In this document: piece after piece, positions 9,387 to 20,512 of the stretch
How the letters are laid out: the number at the start of each line of letters is the position of its first letter
Numbering within the stretch: position 1 is the stretch's first letter
The notes under the pieces: generated by a model
The model's database searches: none
What the model was told of the DNA's origin: nothing
The model's input: the letters and a program-made list of their open reading frames with translations, nothing else
Program-made: the position numbers and the translations under genes
Source: Fragilaria crotonensis
Lineage: Eukaryota; Bacillariophyta; Fragilariophyceae; Fragilariales; Fragilariaceae
Direction: 5' to 3'
Length of the DNA: 42,037 nt
Assembly: GCA_022925895.1 (NCBI GenBank)
Contig: JAKSYS010000560.1
Span: 1 to 42,037 of the forward strand

Positions 9387-10582
9387 AGGGAAAAGAGTTT
9401 GCCATCGTGTGTGACCACATTAATATGGTGCTTGAGGAATGGGATGACATTCTCAGGTGAAGTTGGGAAGAAAATTCTGTGAAGTTCTTCCAATCTCATA
9501 GGAAGCTGCATCATTGTAGTACTTGTAGGTGGATTCAGCAGTTCTGGAGACTTGGAGAGGCACTCAGAGGAGAATTTGCAAGTTTGGCCCTGGAATTTGT
9601 CCAAGATTGCCATTATTGTTTTCGCTCGTTCTCCGCCAATTCTTGGTGCCTGGAGGTGAGTAGACATGTTGTGGGAAGCTCTGGCTTCGCTTGATGTGAT
9701 GTCGTCGTCAGAATCGCTCTTGCGAGCTTCGCGCTTGCACGGCGTAGGAAAACGTACGTTCTGCGCTAATTCCTTGATGCAGTCCACTGTTCGGACGATT
9801 TCTCCTCGAGTATTCGTCGGAAATTTGATTGTTGACATGCATTGGAGAGCCTTTTTGAAGGCGGTTTGGATGATACCCCTCTTGTCGTAGTGGAGGTCTT
9901 CGGCGTTCGTCGCCGGAATCTTGAAAGGGTCGCATTTCGCGACTTCATTGTTGTTCTTGATCTTGATGGTTTCGACGTTAAAATTGAATCTGACACGTTG
10001 GTTCTTGATAGGCCTTTCGTAGGAGGCAAGTTGGGGGTCTTCTTGGCGCGGGATGATGGTGGAAGCGAAGGTATTGCGCGCATAATTGTCTTGATTGTCT
10101 TGGAGTTCGGCGGCTGCGATGTCGTTGATGGCGCCGGGTTTGATGGAAAGAGAATGGGAGCGACCCATATCGGTAGATCCTGCTTCGTAGGAGAGTTCGC
10201 AGGCGTAGTTAACTCTGTTGTTGGTGTCTTGACCTTGGAGGCGTTCTTGATCGATGGTTTCAAGGAAACGCGAGATGACGGCGGACTCTTGCTCTGGAGT
10301 CAGGGCCGTTGCGGTGCGCTGAAAATGGCCTGGAGCTTGCTTGGGGCTCTTCTTGGGCCTGTAGGTGTTAGATTCAGCAATGGAAGAAGTGTTAGTAGTT
10401 GCAACAAAGGAAAAGGAATGCTTCTTGAAAGGTAGGGCAGCATTTTTGAGTGCATCAAAAGGAGCTGCAATGTCGCCGTCTGCGGCAACATAGATCGCCA
10501 TGTGCTTTGTTGGTTTGACACAATGGGTGGGTGGGCAGTTGGCCTCAGTTGGAGGCAAAGGGGTTAGTGCTGGGTTGACCAT
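9383..10582 (-). CDS. Upstream ORF1 of the gag-only retrotransposon, unknown function
   Basis: An ATG at 10582 (MVNPALTPLP) gives 399 residues ending at TGA 9383-9385. The frame is open further upstream, towards the LTR, without an ATG. It is rich in Lys, Asn, Thr and Pro, with FNFNVETIKIKNN, ASHNMSTHLQAPRIG and a C-terminal MQLPMRLEELHRIFF. I recognise no known domain. The stop overlaps the ORF2 frame by one base, with ORF2 lying in the -1 frame, which is the geometry of frameshift- or reinitiation-coupled gag genes. It may be an N-terminal extension of Gag or an element-specific protein. Confidence 0.65.
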   Translation of the reverse strand: MVNPALTPLPPTEANCPPTHCVKPTKHMAIYVAADGDIAAPFDALKNAALPFKKHSFSFVATTNTSSIAESNTYRPKKSPKQAPGHFQRTATALTPEQESAVISRFLETIDQERLQGQDTNNRVNYACELSYEAGSTDMGRSHSLSIKPGAINDIAAAELQDNQDNYARNTFASTIIPRQEDPQLASYERPIKNQRVRFNFNVETIKIKNNNEVAKCDPFKIPATNAEDLHYDKRGIIQTAFKKALQCMSTIKFPTNTRGEIVRTVDCIKELAQNVRFPTPCKREARKSDSDDDITSSEARASHNMSTHLQAPRIGGERAKTIMAILDKFQGQTCKFSSECLSKSPELLNPPTSTTMMQLPMRLEELHRIFFPTSPENVIPFLKHHINVVTHDGKLFSL

Positions 10583-10826
10583 GGTGAGAGTTGCAAAAGT
10601 TGAGGATGAAGGGTGAGTTGGGTTAGACAAGTTTTGCAAAAAAAAGTGAGCACAAGGAATGAGAATTTCAATTCTCTGGCAGTAGGAACATGTACTGCTG
10701 GTATAAAGGTGAGCTGGAAGGGAAAAGAACAAGGTTAGAGCAATTTAAATCGGTGCTAGGCACCAAATTTAAATTGAATAGGCTGAGTTTCGTCGCGAGC
10801 AACCAGGTGAGCTACCAGGATAGCAA

Positions 10827-10841
10827 CCTGGCGAGCAACCA
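10827..10841 (-). other. Primer-binding site (candidate)
   Basis: On the coding strand the internal region begins TGGTTGCTCGCCAGG right after the 5' LTR. The TGG start fits pairing with a tRNA CCA end; I cannot identify the tRNA. The 11-mer TGGTTGCTCGC occurs again about 35 bp further in (10796-10806). Confidence 0.6.
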
Positions 10842-11730
10842 TGATATGGTTCGGGTTAACGGAACCTGTCGACGCGCAGGTCGGCATAGGTTCAGGTTAA
10901 GAACCAGGACGTAACCGTTACGGGTACGCCCCAGTAGGTAAGTGTCTAGTACGACACTGACTACTGCTTAGTGTGTCTATAAACGGTACAGCAATACAAT
11001 GCTGTCTACCGCTACAGACAACGATACGTATACTATCTGTCGGTCTATCGCTACATAAATGTGCGAGGGACTGACTAGTAATAATATCGCTTTGGTCATA
11101 GTGGGCACTGTCTAATAGTTTATCGTTATGTACGGTAACGATAACTCAGACGCACGGACTATGGCCGGGCAGAGGAAGTGATGTGCAAAAAGTACTGCTG
11201 TACTGCTTGCCGTGCTGTGTGCTGTCGTAATAGTGAGTACCGTCGTACTGACTACTGATATATGTACAGTATGGTGAGGTTGACAATTTGACGACCGGCG
11301 GTAAAAATTCGTCATGGTCAAATTCATTCATCATGTGCAAATATGTGCAGTATTCACGAAAAGGTAAGTGGCACTAAAAATGAATTATTTCGACAATTGT
11401 GAGAAGAGTGAGGAGCGACACGAGGTGAGAGGTCTGATAGATGGGGAGTGTTCCTGGGAACAATGAGGAACACTCCTCGTTTCTCGGAGACGTCGTTTCG
11501 TGCCGCGGTGTGGTCGTCGGTACACGAGGCGTTGAGTCTCGTTTGAAAATGAGTGTTCATGCTCATGGGATGAGATGAACATGATTTGAATCGACGAGAG
11601 TTTTGATTCCAGTCGTGCAGTGTCGCACTGGTTACTGGAGCACGGATGTAACGTTTTACTGTGCACACGGGCGACAGTTAGGGATAGGGATACATGTAAA
11701 AATATATAGGGCGATACTGGAAGTCTGTCA
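10842..11730 (-). repeat. 5' LTR (right copy, 889 bp)
   Basis: This is the direct repeat of 5761-6654. On the coding strand it starts TGACAGACTTCC at 11730, followed by CCTATATATTTTTACATG, and ends ...CCATATCA at 10842. The outer flank 11731-11735 is AGTTC, identical to the flank of the other LTR. Confidence 0.95.
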
Positions 11731-12414
11731 AGTTCCACATTCTAAGTAGCTAGATTACCACAAAATCCGACAGAAAAAGCCGTCTAATTTACAGAGCGGG
11801 TGTCAGAATTTCATCGTGCTGCTCGAAAAAATCTGAACGCGGTGCGAGAAAGATACCATCAATATGTCCAAAATAGGTTTCTAAAGGCTCGAGACCAATA
11901 TGTCCGATTCAGATTTCGCTCCAGCGGTGGGGATGCTCCAAAATAAGGTCACAGGAGCTAATCCTTGACGTACAGTAGCAATACCAGGAGGTTCCGGAAT
12001 ATCGTCTTAACTGTCTAATAACGGAGTATTGAACATGGGATCAATCTTCCATTGGCAGTCATTCCGAATTCCATCGCAAAAGAAACCACTCCGAGTACGA
12101 GTACTGTAATACCGTACAGTACTCGAGTACTCCTCCGCTTAGGAAATCTCAAAAACACTTTCGCGTTAGACGATATTGCTTCGTACTTAATGATACCAAA
12201 AGGTAGATTGCTACTATATAACATTTAACGTGTCTCTGACATTTCGCGTGGAAGCATGCTCTGATATCTTATTATAGTTTCTGGATTGGTCACGATCCGA
12301 ACATAGACTTCAAAAATCTTCACGGATTGCTTCATGGAAAACATATAGATACTCCAAAGTTTTCAATGGAATCTTTGATATCGATTCTGATTTTTTCCTT
12401 GGACCTTCTTAAAT

Positions 12415-12665
12415 CTTCTTAAGTAATTTCCGACCTTCTTAAACTTTCTTAAGATATTTCGATCTTCTTAATTCTTCTTAAACTTTCTTAAGTTATTTTC
12501 GATCTTCTTAATTCTTCTTAAACTTTCTTAAGATATTTTTGATCTTCTTAATTCTTCTTAAACTTTCTTAAGACATTTTCAGTCTTCTTAATTCTTCTTA
12601 AACTTTCTTAAGACATTTTCAGTCTTCTTAATTCAACTTAAACGTTCTCAAGACATTTTCAGTCT
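12415..12665. repeat. Left subterminal array of element D, 40-bp units
   Basis: About six units with the pattern TCTTCTTAATTCTTCTTAA, then ACTTTCTTAAGACATTTTC; the last unit is degenerate. The orientation is the same as in the right array. Confidence 0.9.
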
Positions 12666-15600
12666 TGATATCTCCCATGGCATTTGTCAATCTCATGAAA
12701 TCTTCAGTGATGACACAACCGGTTCGCAGTTTGCAAGGTAGAAAAGGCTGGCACGAACCGTACGTACGCCCTTTCTGTGACTGACTGCACAGTGCACAGT
12801 ACCAGCAATCTGCATCCTCATCGCGTATGGAACAGTACAAGAGTCCTCACAATTCGTACAGGAGCACGGCGTTCTCGTACGCCAGTGCTTTGTAGGCAAA
12901 GCACGACATTTATTACCTACACGAAGCGCAAGTACAGCAGTGCGTGTTTTTATGTACTGTACGCTGTACGGAGTGGGTTGGAGAATATGGTCCTACTTAC
13001 ACGTGTACTGCAGCACGTAGTGCTTGCACTTTTTCTCATTCTCACTTTTGATACAACTTAAAATACCACCCCGTGCGTAGAGTGTGGTGAATTTTAAAAG
13101 TACGCGTGTGCGCAAGTACTATGAAACTGCTAGTTAGTAGTACTCCCCTCTACTAAGCTATGATACTAGTCGTAGCCGCGATTACTCCTATTAGAATAGT
13201 TCTTTATTTACCCCTCCTTTCAACTCGATGCCCTTCCTCAGCTTTTTGCAGGATTATGAATTATTTGTTTCTAAGTCATAATCAATCAAAGGTGAGAGCC
13301 AGTTAAGCATTTCACTTAAGATAACAAGAATTTCCCTGCACATTCCACACAATACATTTAATTGTTAAGACACTACCCTATTATGCTTTCCTGGTAGACC
13401 TCACACCACTATGGTCTTCATTTTTCACATACCTGAGAAATCTAACACCAATCTGGTGTTTATGTTTCATACATGTTTTCAAAGCTCAATCATGTTTGAG
13501 GCAACCTCCTGCCTACCAAGAACCAGCCAGTGTTCAAACAAAAGAGGATTCCAGAATCAATCATACTTACCAGCAGCTATTCTCTTGAAAATGACTGTTT
13601 TGATGAGGGTTTCCTTTATGGTAATTTCACCTGCAGCCCTCCACCCATCTCCTGCTGATTTGTTCTGTGTGAAAATATCACCTGATCCTATTAAGTTCTG
13701 TCGATTGTGTGCTCGCTCCTTCTCAATTAGGTGTGTGGATACTTTCAGATTTTTTTGATTTTTTTAATGTGTTTCTCTGAGACTAATGCAAATGTCAGTG
13801 AGCCATTCCCTGTGGTGCATTGATTTGGAGCCATGCTACAGCAATTCACCATAACAACATGCAAATCATGTTGGCTCAGGTACATTGCTGGTCCCACCAG
13901 TACCTAGAAAAACATGTTATTGTGTGCCTCCTGCTCTCTGTTGAATTGCAGCACCAGCGGATATACGCTTATGAAATATTTGGTTGTATTGTCATCAGTG
14001 CCTCTGAGTTGCCATCAATAGCCTCACCACTTTCACACAACCCTTTGTGAATCCAGCATCTTCGAGCCTAATAATCATGATTTCCACACATAACCCCTTA
14101 AAACAATCCTTGATGCTGTGTGTTGCTTGCTGGCATACAGATACTGGTCCGACTACCTAAAAGACTATTTTGTACTTGTATGTTCTCTCTGTTAAGGAGC
14201 AGGGGATATGTGCTCCTAAAACATATGGTTGCAGTATAAGTGTCTCTGAGTTGCCTTTGTTAATCCAGCCACCATATGGGTGTATGAAATTCATGCCTTC
14301 CACATGTTTTACCAAAAGAGTAGTCCTTCTTGTTTGTGACAAGTCCAGACATAATCATAGTTGATTTTTAATGCAAAAGGCCATGCAGGTTTGAAGTTGG
14401 AAGTACCTGGTAGTTAGTTTTGAAGTGTAGTAGACATGATAGCTGACAGTGAGATCAGGAAAATTCTCTGAGTACTGAATACTACTTGCAAGCGGTATTG
14501 GAGTATTGTGGAGTGGGCACTGAAGTACTCACTACTACTAGAGCACCTGGTAAAGGAGAACTCATGAAGAAGAGGGATCATCCTTGTGGAAGTGGTATAG
14601 TGGTGGTATTTTGATACAAGGTAGTAAATGACGGGAAAATATCACCACTTTTGGTACCACCAAGTGGTATAGAATATCTAAAAAAACCACATCAAATTGA
14701 TGATAGTCACTAACTTTACAACCTTCCTTATAGCTAGTCCTTAGTTAATCGATACCACTACGGTGTTATTTCGTGAATAATTCTTTTATTTAGTAATGAA
14801 TCTCATCGTATTACACTTCTTGTCATTGAATGGAACTTCAGTACTGAAGTACTTATTTAGCAGCAGGCACTCCAATACAAAGGCTTCACAAAACCACTTG
14901 TCACCCAAGAAGAAGTTCCAGGTTTAATAATAAAGCCACAATGACTTTTAAAACCAGGTGATATAATTGAAAAGCACTTGAAAACCAGTGAAAATGCCAG
15001 TTGGATTGACTACCGGCAGCCAGTATGAAACATCAGTGTGGTTGTCAAGTACTGAAAACCCCATAAATAGTTTCGTGTTTGTTCGTTTCACTACTCTGAA
15101 ACTACTAGGGGAAGAGACTAGACGATTGACAACGAAATATGATGCCAAGGATACAAAATACTTTAATAGATCCAGCATTGCCTTGTTGCTCTTTTGGGCT
15201 TAATTGCAACAGTTCAAGTTCCTTGTTCACCATGTTTCCAGAAAAATGAGTGCATTTCAATGGTTGAAAAGGTAAAGATAGTTGAACACAAGCTGTAAAC
15301 TGAGTGAAATGAGCAATCTTAAACTGCAGTTGCAGTTTGCTATGATGTATCTGATCATCACATAGTAGTACCGGTTCAGCGGCAGCTCAACGTACTTGAA
15401 ATAATTGTGTGAGCTTGCAAGCGCCGATAACCAAAAAGAACCCCTCAGTCGAATGAAGCATTCATTTTCAGACACAAATTTGGTTCATTATGAGCAACAT
15501 AATCTCCAGGGTCTCTTGCATCCAATGTGTACTCCAAACTGCAAATCAGACATGAGCCATTCACTTGCTTGTCATGCAAGTGGTGAAGTCATGGGACAGC

Positions 15601-16513
15601 ATATTTGTCAATTTTGGTGTTGTTGTTGTTAAATGTGAATTGTTTGACAAGATATAAGAATTGTACATTTAAATAACCTATATCTTGAACTTTCATTGGC
15701 AGAAGAACTGCGTTCAAGTACAGCAGCAGCTGTAGTAGTACATAGCCTCCATTGTTTCCTGGTTTTCATGTTGCTATCTTTTAAACACATTAAAAATTCA
15801 TGATGCCTAGCATTCTTCAGCAATAGGCAATTGCAAAAATACTCAATCAGTGCTCCAAATACGGTCCTCAGTAAATGCAAAAGGGTGTTCCTTGTAAGGT
15901 ACTATTAATAAGACTTGATTTCTCTTCCAACTGAAGTTTGTGCAGCAGCAATATAACCTTAGTATCCTTCACATCCCAAATCCTTCTAGGTACCATGGCT
16001 ATGGTACCTTAGAGACCCTGCTGCCATGGTTTCCAGTCTTGGTCTTCTTTCCCATTGTAGTCCATCCAAGGTCAGTTTTAGCCATGCCACTACCAACCTG
16101 CCGTGTATTGGACACCAGCATGCTACTGTGGTACAGTCACCGGAACTCCGAATAGACCGTGTTGCTGCCTTCTGCAGTAGTCACAGTCTACCGGGGTACA
16201 AGTACAAGGTAGTACCAGGTACTTGTACTGCAACAGCCGACAAACCTACAGTACTGCAGCACTACTCGTAGTACTGGAGTACTACTTGTACATAACAAGT
16301 GCTTGGACTACTGTATGCATATTCATAGTCCAGCACCCAGCAAACCCGCTCCGTATGCTCTGTAGGAGGTACAGCTGGTTTTTCGTTGAAGCGTCCGAAC
16401 GTAGGTTGTGTACAATTCGTACCATGCACGCATATTATTTCCATATCCTTTATCAAGTTTTAGTAGCAGCTGTCTCCTGCGACCATAAAAATCCATCTCT
16501 GTCGACATGATGA
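12666..16513. other. Gene-free interior of element D
   Basis: I recognise no gene in this 3.8 kb. Two segments, about 13884-14020 and 14128-14260, look like a diverged direct repeat: both end with TCTGAGTTGCC after a similar order of short words. 14575-14680 is rich in GGTAT/ATACC words. 16195-16290 is rich in GTACAAGTAC / TACTTGTAC words. Scattered ORFs of 60-115 codons have no recognisable motif. Confidence 0.4.
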
Positions 16514-19500
16514 TCACACCTCGTCCTCCTCGTTTCTTGTCTTTGCTTCTTTGAGTGCACTGTTGACGAAGCCACGATCGAAGTCCAATGCACACCTGTG
16601 AGACTTGAACAATTTCATCAGGCGTTGGATTTCGGAGTACAGAAGTCCTTGATCTTCTGTTATACTTGTGGCGATGAAGTTGTGGGTACGACCTTGCTGC
16701 CTCATTCTCTGCTGACTCTCAAAAGATGATGGTAAGTACAAATATATGCGCGCTCTCGAAGCAAACTTTCCCATCCTTTCTTTGGTCAACTCCTTGATTG
16801 AACACGTTGAATCTCTCACAAGTTGTTTGAAATTCTCTCGTCCCCTTTTGAGATACAGGAACCCGTCGGTAGAAAGCCTTTGCGTGACCCCAGCAAAATT
16901 CAATGCCTTCCCCTGCTAATTCGGCATGGAACTTTGGTGTTAGAAGTACCGTGATGCCCAGCTGAGATCCAAGGTACTGAAGTGCCGTTTCCTCATCCTT
17001 GAAATCAGCACACTCTGCGATGAGATGGCGTAGGGAATACCGTAAGTCAATCTTCCCTGAAATTGTGTCTTTCTTTCCGTCGACAGTGTATTTATCTAAC
17101 TCACTTGGATCAATCAGTCCTCTTTCCCACAGAACTTGTAGCATGCCTTTAGATTTTCCTTCCCATCCAGATAGGATTTTGTCGACTTCTTTGTGAGTTT
17201 CGATTGAATTGTTTCTTGCCAATTCCTGAAGTTCGGCTTTAGTGTACCCGCGTTTTTGTTGGAGCGTCACACCCTTTTCGTTGAGCTCTTCAAGAAGGGT
17301 CTTCTTTGTTTTTTCAATTGGCTTGCTTCTTTTCCCCATTATTCGATCATGACGTTGTAAGTCACGTTGCTCTGGTGTCAAATACCATGGGCCACAGTCG
17401 TCAGTATTGAATACCATTGACTGTGTGTCTCCGATGCCCAGGGTTGGTGAGTGTGTGCCCAGATAACCCTCTTGTGACATTATGACTGTGTCTCTCATCT
17501 GCTGTTTTGATCCTCCAAAGTTCTTTTGCATGTTGATCGCACTGAGTGCACCATCACGTTTGCGAGCGTGTCCCTGAGAATGATCGAACAAAAATACAAA
17601 ATCGAAGCTTGGATATAGGATTCGTAGGCAATCAACCACATCCTCAAGCTGAAGACTCATGTGGTATGAATTCCAATAACCCTGATTATTGATTCCGATG
17701 AACAAGTATTTTACGAAGGGGGATTCCAACAAAATCGGCTTCCTCGTTGTTCCCAAGATTTCCATCGCAGCTGTTGTATCGAGGTAATTTCCACCGCCGA
17801 GAGCTGCTGTTTGCCTTGCCATATTCACTCTTTGTAACTCATCCTCTGTCATCTGCCTGCCAAAGCCGAATTCGCGTGACACGAACGCAGAAAGCATATA
17901 CCCATCGCCCTCCGACTTGGGCAGAAGTGGCACTTGTCCTTTGGCCCAACCCATTGTTTGGAGGACAGTAGATACTGCGCGAAGACAGACTCATCTTGAC
18001 CAATAATCATCAAGGGCCTGACTGATGATGACACTCGTATGCTTGTTTTTGCTTCAACATCTCGCGCTGCCTCTTCTCCCCTTTTGATTCTTGATATGCA
18101 ATTCTTCCAATAGTCAACGTGAAACTCAACCCGAGTCTCATCAGATATAATATCATAGTAATGATGTCCGAAATCTGTGTCTAAGGTCTTGATCGTAGCA
18201 GCTTCACTGAGTGGAAGCTGAATCCAACGCCGACAACGTGGCTCAAGCACGGTAAGGTAGTTCTTGCAGAATGCATTTCGATGTGCGACAACATCTTCAC
18301 GTTCATGGCCATCGACGTAGAAGCTCTTCCTTCTCGTATCATACTTGAATCCGAGTAATCGCATCCAGCGCCATGCTGTTGTGAAGCTCATGTTTTTAAG
18401 TCTATGTGCGCGAAGGAATAGCGCAATATCATCCTCATCTTGATCGACATCGACAGGATTGCTAGTAGGATTAATGGCTGTAGTACTTGTACTCAATGTT
18501 GACGTTTCTGCAGTATCTTCGTCTACTACCGATTCACGTTTCCACAACGCAGCCAGCCTTGGGATTACAGACGAATGAACGAATTGATAGACTGCTTCAA
18601 TTGAAAGATGTGACAAGTTCTCGACGCCAAATGCAACAATCTGCTCCTTTGCGCATGGAAACACTTCGAGAACTCGAGGAAGAGGTCGTTTCCCACACTG
18701 AACAGACAAGTTTGGGTTTGGGAAGCATTCAAAATTACGGAACACAATGTTCCAATTTGCGATGGTTTTATAGAAGGTTGCTTGCGTCATACCAACAGTG
18801 TTCAATACCTTACAAGATTCAGTGCAACAGTCTTGCCACGTCCATTCATTCATTTTTGCAAGAGCCAATCGGTACGCATAACAAAGAAACGTCGCCCTTT
18901 GCCTGACAGCGCATATCTCAGCTTTGGTACACACGTTGTCGATATCTCTACCTTGCACAACATTCCTCCAATTATTTTCTTCCTCATGAACGCTTTGAAG
19001 CAGTACAATCCTTCTCTGAAGTGCTTCCATTGGAGTTTCAGAATCGAAATCAGTATCATTCCCATCCTCGCAATTCGTTGTCCCATGTTTCTTTGGTGGT
19101 TTGAACACTCGGTATGCCTCTGGGCTACATGGCCAGTAACTTGAGCTAGAAGCATCAGCAGCAATCATTACAGCGGCCGCACCAGTATCTCCTATCCTTG
19201 CTCGTTTGCTCGGTGATTGCTCAACAATGTCTCCGATCCTTCCTCCCGTTGTAGCCTCCGTGTTGACAGGTGTAGTTATCATTGTGTCGAGAGCGGGTCT
19301 TGATCTTGTGCTTGGAATGACTAGCACATTTGCGGCTGCTTCCATTACTTTTTCGTTCCATGCACTGTTAAGTGGACATGGGTACCGTATCTGCCTTGAT
19401 TTCTCTGTGAAGTAGTAATAGAATGTGTTCTTGTATGTGACTCTGAACACTCCTGTTGTGTTTGATCCATCAAATCGGTGCATCAATTCTCCGAAAGAAG

Positions 19501-19696
19501 CCGACTTGGACATCCCTGTATTGAACCTTCTTACATCAATGACGCCAAGGGACGCATTGACATCAAATCTCCCTAAAGCTTCAGCCCAAGTTGATGCAGG
19601 AAGCCAGCAATTTGACAATCTCGGACCATACGTGATGTCTGTTCGAAGTAGCATGACGGCATCAGTCAAAATAGCATATTTACCTTTGTCAACCAT
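16514..19696 (-). pseudogene. DDE transposase of element D, interrupted by two frame changes
   Basis: Three overlapping frames read as one protein of roughly 1,000 residues: 17849-19696, then 16719-17954, then 16514-16903. The ATG is at 19696. The first frame holds an N-terminal region, a helix-turn-helix-like segment (TTAWRWMRLLGFKYD, then SFYVDGHERED) and IIGQDESVF with the first candidate Asp. The second holds FLFDHSQGHARKRDG with the second Asp and KFHAELAGEGIEFCWGHAK with the candidate Glu. The third ends in a basic LKRGRENF...LFKSHR tail. This motif order matches a family of DDE-superfamily proteins in fungi and protists that I link loosely to the IS630/Tc1-mariner fold. The frame changes fall near 17940 (an A/G run) and near 16870 (an AAAAGGGG run). 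True decay, sequence error and recoding are all possible. Confidence 0.7.
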
Positions 19697-20244
19697 TGTA
19701 TCTATAGATTTATCACCAACAGTAGGTTCACTGAGTTACATAGGAAGGTGACTGCAGGAGGTAAATCTATAGATTAGAATGGAAATGTTGCAAACGACGG
19801 CTTGAAAATCTCATTGTGGAAGCCTTGCTTCCAACACGACAAAGTCCCGCCCTCGTGACGTCATATTGGCAGTGAAATCGGTCTAGCGTAGAATTAATAC
19901 TGGGACGTGCGCCCGGATTTTAGAACAGAAAACCAGCTGTAGATATACGCATAAATGCGTGCTGTGTTGAGTGTGGAGTGCGATAGAAGCCCCAATCCTT
20001 ACTGATCCTATCGTGATTCAGGCGGTGAATACGCCGTCATAAGTAAATCGATAATCAACTGACTCTTGAATGGTGTATGAAAAATGTTTTGTCAATTCTA
20101 GGTGAAATGTCACCAACTACTAAGCTACTACCGGTATTTAGGTAGTAGAATGCCCTTTTCTTCCATGGAAGAAAACGAGCCTGGTACACGTGTACTCATC
20201 ATTCTACGCACAGAACTCTTTCTGATCGGACATCCCCAAAACTA
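19697..20244. other. 5' flank of the element D transposase, no gene seen
   Basis: AATCTATAGATT-type palindromes lie at about 19700-19713 and 19763-19776, just upstream of the transposase ATG. They could be regulatory or binding sites. I see no coding signal. Confidence 0.35.
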
Positions 20245-20512
20245 CTTAAGACATTATCATTCTTCTTAATTCTTCTTAATATATATAGGGTCTTCTTAAT
20301 TCTTCTGAATTCTTCTTAATAAATTTCGGGTCTTCTTAATTCTTCTTAAATCTTCTTAATTAATTTTGGGTCTTCTTAATTCTTCTTAAATCTTCTTAAT
20401 TAATTTTGGGTCTTCTTAATTCTTCTTAAATCTTCTTAATTAATTTCCGGTCTTCTTAATTCTTCTTAATAAATTCTGGGTCTTCTTAATTCTTCTTAAT
20501 CATCTTTGAAAA
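20245..20512. repeat. Right subterminal array of element D, 40-bp units
   Basis: About six units with the pattern GGGTCTTCTTAATTCTTCTT, then AAATCTTCTTAATTAATTTT. The 40-bp period and the core words are those of the left array, but the unit sequence has diverged. Confidence 0.9.

Larger units (their letters stand above)
5761..11730 (-). mobile_element. LTR retrotransposon, gag-only (Ty1/copia-type Gag, no pol)
   Basis: Two direct LTRs (5761-6654 and 10842-11730) flank a 4187-bp internal region and are themselves flanked by a perfect 5-bp target duplication, AGTTC (5756-5760 and 11731-11735). On the coding (minus) strand the LTRs run TG...CA, a TGG-initial primer-binding site follows the 5' LTR, and the purine tract AAGAGGGG precedes the 3' LTR. 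The internal region encodes two overlapping ORFs, the second with a copia-type Gag core and a CCHC knuckle. There is no protease, integrase, RT or RNase H, and only about 230 bp separate the gag stop from the 3' LTR. It is therefore non-autonomous and fits the TR-GAG class. LTRs differ at about 15 places by eye, so insertion was fairly recent. Confidence 0.93.
5181..11938. mobile_element. Element B: short TIR element split by an LTR retrotransposon
   Basis: A perfect 30-bp inverted repeat, beginning GAGCATCCCCACCGCTGGAG, occupies 5181-5210 and, inverted, 11909-11938. Flanking trinucleotides are TAA (left) and CAA (right), so a 3-bp duplication is possible but imperfect. Removing the inserted LTR element and one TSD copy leaves about 783 bp with no credible ORF: a MITE-sized non-autonomous element, PIF/Harbinger-like by its end sequence. 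Its left end abuts the right end of element A. Confidence 0.75.

Noticed and set aside
9842-10435. 197-codon plus-strand ORF
   Set aside because: It is antisense to ORF1 of the retrotransposon and lacks any motif; it is a shadow of the coding strand.
12415-20512. CRISPR-like reading of the 40-bp arrays
   Set aside because: The units are contiguous tandem repeats without unique spacers, and the genome is eukaryotic.
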